This document shows, piece after piece, positions 6,871-10,300 of a stretch of 10,300 nt of DNA (position 1 is the first letter of the stretch; the number at the start of each line of letters is the position of its first letter). Both the position numbers and the translations under genes were made by a program. The DNA is from Jingweiarchaeum tengchongense (GTDB lineage: Archaea > Nanobdellota > Nanobdellia > Jingweiarchaeales > Jingweiarchaeaceae), in NCBI GenBank assembly GCA_038874075.1, contig JAVZDD010000019.1:1-10300 (forward strand), read 5' to 3'. The notes under the pieces are model-generated. The model did no database searches and was not told the DNA's origin. It worked only from the letters and a program-made list of their open reading frames with translations.

Positions 6871-7695
6871 TTATCCCTTGACAGAACCCGCCGTAATACC
6901 TGACATGAACAACTTTTGAAATAAGAAAAACAGAATTAATGGTAATGCCAAAGAAAGCAAAGCATAAGCCATAATAGTATTCCATGATAATAAAAAATTA
7001 CCTTCAACGTAAGATAAGCCTAATTGAACTGTATATAAATTACCCTGACTTATAGTTACCAAAGGCAAAATAAAATCTCCCCATCTCCACGTAAAAGAAA
7101 AGATTGTCAAAGTTGCAAGTAACGGATAAGACAAAGGAAATATTATCTTTGAAAAAATTTGCCATTCATTTGCTCCATCAATTTTAGCACTTTCTATTAT
7201 TTCATCTGGAATTGAATGCATGTACTGAATGGCAATAAAAGTACCAGTAGGTGAAAACACCATTGGTAAAATAAGACCCCAGAGATTATTAAGAAGATTC
7301 ATATCTTTTACAATTATAAAAACGCCAACTAAAGTTATGCCTATGGGAATGAAAGTTGTCATTATCATTAAATTGCCTATTGCTTTCCTATACTTGAACA
7401 ATCCTTTAGCGATTGCATACCCTCCCATTGTCGTAATCATCACTGTTATCACTGTAGCAAAGGTAGAAACATAGAGCGTATTATAAATAATTCTTAAAAA
7501 ATTTAAATTTTGAAATACATACATATAACCTTCGATGGAGAAAATACGAGGTAAAACAGTTATGGGATATGTGTACACTTCTCCCATAGTTTTAAATGAT
7601 GTTGAAATTGCATAGAATATTGGAAGTAAAAAAATAACCGCCAAAATCATGACAACAATTTTATTCAGAAAACTACTTTTTTGTATATTAAACAT
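6871..7695 (-). CDS. CUT1-family sugar ABC transporter permease, MalG type
   Basis: This 274-residue inner-membrane protein has about six hydrophobic segments, starting at residues 13-31. The cytoplasmic EAA loop, ESAKIDGANEWQIFSKIIFP (168-187), docks on the ATPase. The C-terminus LFMSGITAGSVKG is the hallmark ending of MalG-like permeases. ATG 7695 lies 3 bases after the stop of the partner permease, with its GGGAGG site inside that gene's last codons, so the two are translationally coupled. With the MalF-type partner it forms the channel of a carbohydrate importer. The gene is strongly AT-rich (sampled 60-base rows show 28-37% GC). No ATP-binding subunit is encoded nearby, so a shared MsmK/UgpC-type ATPase must be supplied from elsewhere. 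The substrate is unknown. Confidence 0.94.
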   Translation of the reverse strand: MFNIQKSSFLNKIVVMILAVIFLLPIFYAISTSFKTMGEVYTYPITVLPRIFSIEGYMYVFQNLNFLRIIYNTLYVSTFATVITVMITTMGGYAIAKGLFKYRKAIGNLMIMTTFIPIGITLVGVFIIVKDMNLLNNLWGLILPMVFSPTGTFIAIQYMHSIPDEIIESAKIDGANEWQIFSKIIFPLSYPLLATLTIFSFTWRWGDFILPLVTISQGNLYTVQLGLSYVEGNFLLSWNTIMAYALLSLALPLILFFLFQKLFMSGITAGSVKG

Positions 7696-7698
7696 TCA

Positions 7699-8622
7699 TT
7701 AAGCCTCCCATTTTAAAACTTTCATTGAGACTAAAGCAATTACGATGGATATTACTACAGTTATAACTGAAACAGCAGCAGCATAACCAATTCTAAATTG
7801 AGTAAAAGCAAGTTGGTAAACATAAAGTGATGTTATAGTTGTTGCATAACCAGGTCCTCCTGTAGTCATAATATACATAAGTGTGAAATTATTCCAAGAA
7901 TAAGATATAGTTAAAACTAATACGATCGTACTTGAACCTCGTAATAATGGTAGTGTTATATACCTAAAGATTTGTAATTTCGTTGCCCCATCGAGTGATG
8001 CAGATTCGTTAAGTTCTTGGGGTATTTCATGCAATCCTACAATAAAAATTACCATCATAAAACCAGCCAATCCCCATACTTGTGCAAAAGATAAAGTTAA
8101 AAGAGCAGTAAAACTACCTTGTAACCACGAAACAGGAGATAATCCTATTTTAATTAAAAAATAATTTATTAAGCCGGTATTCGTTGAAAATAACCAAGCC
8201 ATTAATGTTCCAGACACAACAGCAGGGGCTGTATAGGGCCAGTAAAAAAAACCTCTCATTACTAAAGAAAATCTGTCTTGTTTATAAAGTAATAGTGCTA
8301 AAATTAAAGAAATAACGAATGTCAGTGGTACCGTAAGTAGCTCAAACTTAAAAGTTACGATCAACGTAGTCCAAAAATTAGCATCTTTAAACATATTTAT
8401 GAAATTTTCTATACCAATGAATTTCATTGGATTAATCAAAGCCCAAGAGAAAAAGCTTATAACACCAATCATAATTATTGGAATAATTGTAAAAGCAATA
8501 AGAAATACTAAGGAGGGAATCAAAAAAATAAATCTGCTACTAATGATATTAAACCTTTTCTTTTTATTTTGATACGATAAATTATTATTCAATAATGTAT
8601 CGTTATTAACTCTCATATTCAT
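7699..8622 (-). CDS. CUT1-family sugar ABC transporter permease, MalF type
   Basis: The 307-residue product has a short polar N-terminus rich in Asn and Lys (residues 1-30), a first membrane helix near 31-52 (RFIFLIPSLVFLIAFTIIP) and about five further helices. The EAA loop reads ESASLDGATKLQIFRYITLP (206-225), matching EAA-x3-G-x9-IxLP. The TTGGP stretch at 253-257 is typical of MalF/UgpA permeases. The ribosome site GGGAAAG touches ATG 8622, so the ATG two codons later (8616) has better spacing and may be the true start. It pairs with the MalG-type permease and receives substrate from the binding protein encoded 95 bases upstream. One sampled row has only 27% GC, lower than the polygalacturonase region. 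Confidence 0.94.
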   Translation of the reverse strand: MNMRVNNDTLLNNNLSYQNKKKRFNIISSRFIFLIPSLVFLIAFTIIPIIMIGVISFFSWALINPMKFIGIENFINMFKDANFWTTLIVTFKFELLTVPLTFVISLILALLLYKQDRFSLVMRGFFYWPYTAPAVVSGTLMAWLFSTNTGLINYFLIKIGLSPVSWLQGSFTALLTLSFAQVWGLAGFMMVIFIVGLHEIPQELNESASLDGATKLQIFRYITLPLLRGSSTIVLVLTISYSWNNFTLMYIMTTGGPGYATTITSLYVYQLAFTQFRIGYAAAVSVITVVISIVIALVSMKVLKWEA

Positions 8623-8676
8623 CTTTCCCGTTCAACAGACTTTATTCTCGAAAGGTGATTAAATAGATTTTGAGAT

Positions 8677-8709
8677 AGTGGAGATCCTATAGAAGAGAAG
8701 ATCTCCACT
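8677..8709 (-). terminator. Intercistronic hairpin between binding-protein and permease genes
   Basis: AGTGGAGATC (8677-8686) and GATCTCCACT (8700-8709) form a perfect 10-bp stem with a 13-base loop, starting 9 bases after the binding-protein stop codon. The minus strand has no T-run after the stem. Hairpins at this place in malEFG-like operons commonly protect the 5' message or partly stop transcription, giving much more binding protein than permease; that role is inferred here. Confidence 0.6.
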
Positions 8710-8717
8710 CTAACAAG

Positions 8718-10010
8718 CTATTGGCCGCTCACAATTTTATCATATCCATCTTCAATAGTCCGTATAACTTTTTCTGCATCCCAATTGTTCGCTATTGCCG
8801 ATGTTACTGCTTTGACGTTAACATCATAAAGTTCCTCATAAGTATTACTTGTTCTACTTAACATAGCCCATGATGGAGTTAATCTTAATTCAACAGCAAA
8901 AACATCATTTATCCACTTGTTCACTTGATCATTATTGTAATTTAGTGTCATACCCTTATAAACAGGTAAAGCCCCGCTATCAATAGCCATTTCTTTGTAA
9001 GCCTGACTTTTATTGGTAGATAGCCACATCAAAAACTTGGCAGCTGCCTCTTCTTTGATCTTATTACCAGTCTTACAAGCCCCAATGAAAGCTCCACCAG
9101 GAACTGAGAACCAGTCGTAAATTTTTGGAGTGTAAACAAATTCATAGTCTCTTCCAGTAGCCTCTTCTTGTTTTAGCACAGTAGTGATTTGCCACGATCC
9201 TGACCACCAAGCCGCTGTTATTCCCGAGAAGAAATCCATATTTGTATTTTCACCACTAAGCCATTCTGCTGGAGGTATTATTTTGTTGCTAAACAAAGAC
9301 AAAAACGAATTTATTGCTTCAGTTGCGTGAGGGGTCTTATCTAAAATGAATTGACCGTTGTCATTTAAATAGCTAACACCCCACATCGTTATGAAACCAT
9401 AAAGTCTATCAGAAGAATTTAGAAAGCTGAGAGCATACGGCAATTTGTTTACTTTTTTAACAGTTTCTAAAGCAGATTCCCACTGATTCCATGTCCATGG
9501 TGTAGTTTGACCATTTAATGGCGGCGGTAAAATACCAGCCTTTTCCCACATGGTTTTATTTATAAGTATAGCTTGTCCCGTTGTAGATTCAGGAATACAA
9601 TTAATGACATTTGGGTTATTTCCTAAAAGTGATGCCATTGCAGGAATTATTTGATCTCTGAATTCGTCTGGTGTTAAATTATAATATTCCTTAAGATACG
9701 GTGCAAGATTCAAAAGGTATGGATCTACTTTCGTAACGTAAGCTGTTGTGAAGTCTATTATATCTGGAAAACTGTTAGATAGAATCATCGTGCTGAGTTT
9801 TTCATTAAAAGTAGAGTACAATACAGGAGTTACATCAATTTTAATACCTGGATTTAATTTTTCATATTCTTGTACAAGTTTCATTGTAACTGAAGTTGGA
9901 ACGTTTTGGTCATTGCCTCCCGTCATGAAAGTCAACGTTATTTGTTGAGCAAACGACATAAACACCATACCAACGAGCAGAATTGACAATATTACAAACA
10001 CCCTCTTCAC
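8718..10010 (-). CDS. Extracellular sugar-binding protein of a CUT1 ABC importer (family 1)
   Basis: This is the 430-residue receptor of the importer. A Sec signal peptide (MKRVFVILSILLVGMVFMSFA, cut before QQ) precedes an SBP_bac_1 fold: ITLTFMTGG, then the helix and strand LVQEYEKLNPGIKIDVTPV, then SNSFPDIIDF, and near the middle INKTMWEKAGI. GITAAWWSGSWQ and VPGGAFIG are the usual C-domain ligand-pocket segments, and the many Trp and Tyr residues suit stacking on sugar rings. A GTG at 10019 is in frame but lies inside the AAGGAGGTG ribosome site (10017-10025), so I place the start at GTG 10010, 6 bases beyond that site. The gene follows the PPC gene by 32 bases and is likely co-transcribed with the permeases. 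Ligand unknown; pectin or other plant oligosaccharides are possible. Confidence 0.93.
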   Translation of the reverse strand: MKRVFVILSILLVGMVFMSFAQQITLTFMTGGNDQNVPTSVTMKLVQEYEKLNPGIKIDVTPVLYSTFNEKLSTMILSNSFPDIIDFTTAYVTKVDPYLLNLAPYLKEYYNLTPDEFRDQIIPAMASLLGNNPNVINCIPESTTGQAILINKTMWEKAGILPPPLNGQTTPWTWNQWESALETVKKVNKLPYALSFLNSSDRLYGFITMWGVSYLNDNGQFILDKTPHATEAINSFLSLFSNKIIPPAEWLSGENTNMDFFSGITAAWWSGSWQITTVLKQEEATGRDYEFVYTPKIYDWFSVPGGAFIGACKTGNKIKEEAAAKFLMWLSTNKSQAYKEMAIDSGALPVYKGMTLNYNNDQVNKWINDVFAVELRLTPSWAMLSRTSNTYEELYDVNVKAVTSAIANNWDAEKVIRTIEDGYDKIVSGQ

Positions 10011-10016
10011 AAAAAA

Positions 10017-10025
10017 CACCTCCTT
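10017..10025 (-). promoter_or_regulatory. Ribosome binding site that decides the binding-protein start
   Basis: AAGGAGGTG on the minus strand is a near-perfect anti-16S match. It contains the in-frame GTG at 10019, which therefore cannot be the initiator, and sits 6 bases before GTG 10010. Confidence 0.8.
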
Positions 10026-10042
10026 AGAAATTCCCTTTCGGG

Positions 10043-10300
10043 TTATTTATCGTATTTCCCTTCCAATCTGTTAAACGATCCGTAAGCAACTCTCTCGAAC
10101 TTCATGGAATCGATCTTGTAGATGAAGATCTCGTTTGTTATGTTTACTTTCGCACCAAAAAGATGTCCACCGACTAACTTTTTATCAGGCCCCGCAAGTG
10201 CAACGTGAACGTGTGCAAATGGCTTTCCTTCCTTTCTGGCTATGTTTCCGGTTAAGGCAACGAGCTCATGTGGAGTGTCTATCTTTATCTTTTCGTATTG
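10043..10300 (-). CDS. PPC/DUF296-domain protein, N-terminus beyond window
   Basis: I translated this by hand from the window edge to TAA at 10045-10043: 85 residues, open in frame. The segment HELVALTGNIARKEGKPFAH, then VHVALAGPD, then VGGHLFGAKVN, is the core of the PPC (plant and prokaryote conserved, DUF296) domain. The HxH pair and the His of GGHL form the likely metal site of the family. The C-terminus FERVAYGSFNRLEGKYDK closes the domain. Bacterial members are small stand-alone trimeric proteins, often called DNA-binding by analogy with plant AT-hook proteins; their function is not established. Sampled rows have 40-47% GC, clearly above the permease genes next door. It ends 32 bases before the binding-protein start, with no clear terminator between (only a 3-bp CCC/GGG hairpin). 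Confidence 0.82.
   Translation of the reverse strand, partial: QYEKIKIDTPHELVALTGNIARKEGKPFAHVHVALAGPDKKLVGGHLFGAKVNITNEIFIYKIDSMKFERVAYGSFNRLEGKYDK

Noticed and set aside
10031..10042. CCCTTTCGGG as terminator of the PPC gene
   Set aside because: The stem has only 3 base pairs and no T-run follows.

Overview
The window looks like a chromosomal piece of a Thermotogota-like bacterium. The DNA is AT-rich, most genes start with strong GGAGG-type ribosome binding sites, sugar-binding proteins of the dipeptide-type and CUT1 families dominate, and a small signal-peptide-bearing beta-barrel sits beside a polysaccharide hydrolase, as expected for an outer 'toga' envelope. The phylum is an inference from gene content and style; no RNA marker is present. 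Every gene I can support lies on the minus strand, so transcription runs from right to left.

Layout from right to left, in transcription order. (i) 10300-10043: the 3' part of a gene for a PPC/DUF296-domain protein. (ii) 10010-6871: a three-gene CUT1 sugar ABC importer (binding protein and two permeases; no ATPase gene), with a hairpin between the binding-protein and first permease genes. (iii) 6756-6526: only the last ~76 residues of a TRAP large permease (DctM), a gene fragment. (iv) 6515-5502: a Gfo/Idh/MocA NAD(P)-dependent oxidoreductase. (v) 5495-4185: a secreted GH28 polygalacturonase. (vi) 4060-3089: a 323-residue beta-barrel-like envelope protein. (vii) 2888-1174: a dipeptide/oligosaccharide-type solute-binding protein whose signal peptide and mature part lie in different frames. 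(viii) 1036-947: a 29-codon ORF that resembles the start of a malic enzyme. (ix) 943-1: a second oxidoreductase-like gene, cut by the window edge.

Read together, genes iii-vii suggest a pectin/oligogalacturonide locus. A secreted polygalacturonase would cut pectate outside the cell, the barrel would pass oligomers through the outer envelope, binding proteins and permeases would import them, and the two Gfo/Idh/MocA proteins would oxidise or reduce derived sugars. Only the GH28 assignment is strong evidence for pectin; the roles of the neighbours are inferred from position.

The locus also carries scars. A headless dctM tail sits exactly between the AT-rich ABC cassette and the older-looking oxidoreductase-polygalacturonase pair. 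A tailless malic-enzyme-like head lies at the other end, and one solute-binding-protein gene has an apparent one-base deletion in a G-run. I read this as a rearranged, patchwork uptake locus in which an ABC importer may have replaced a TRAP importer. No tRNA, rRNA, CRISPR array or intact insertion sequence was seen, and no stretch over 300 bases is without a gene.
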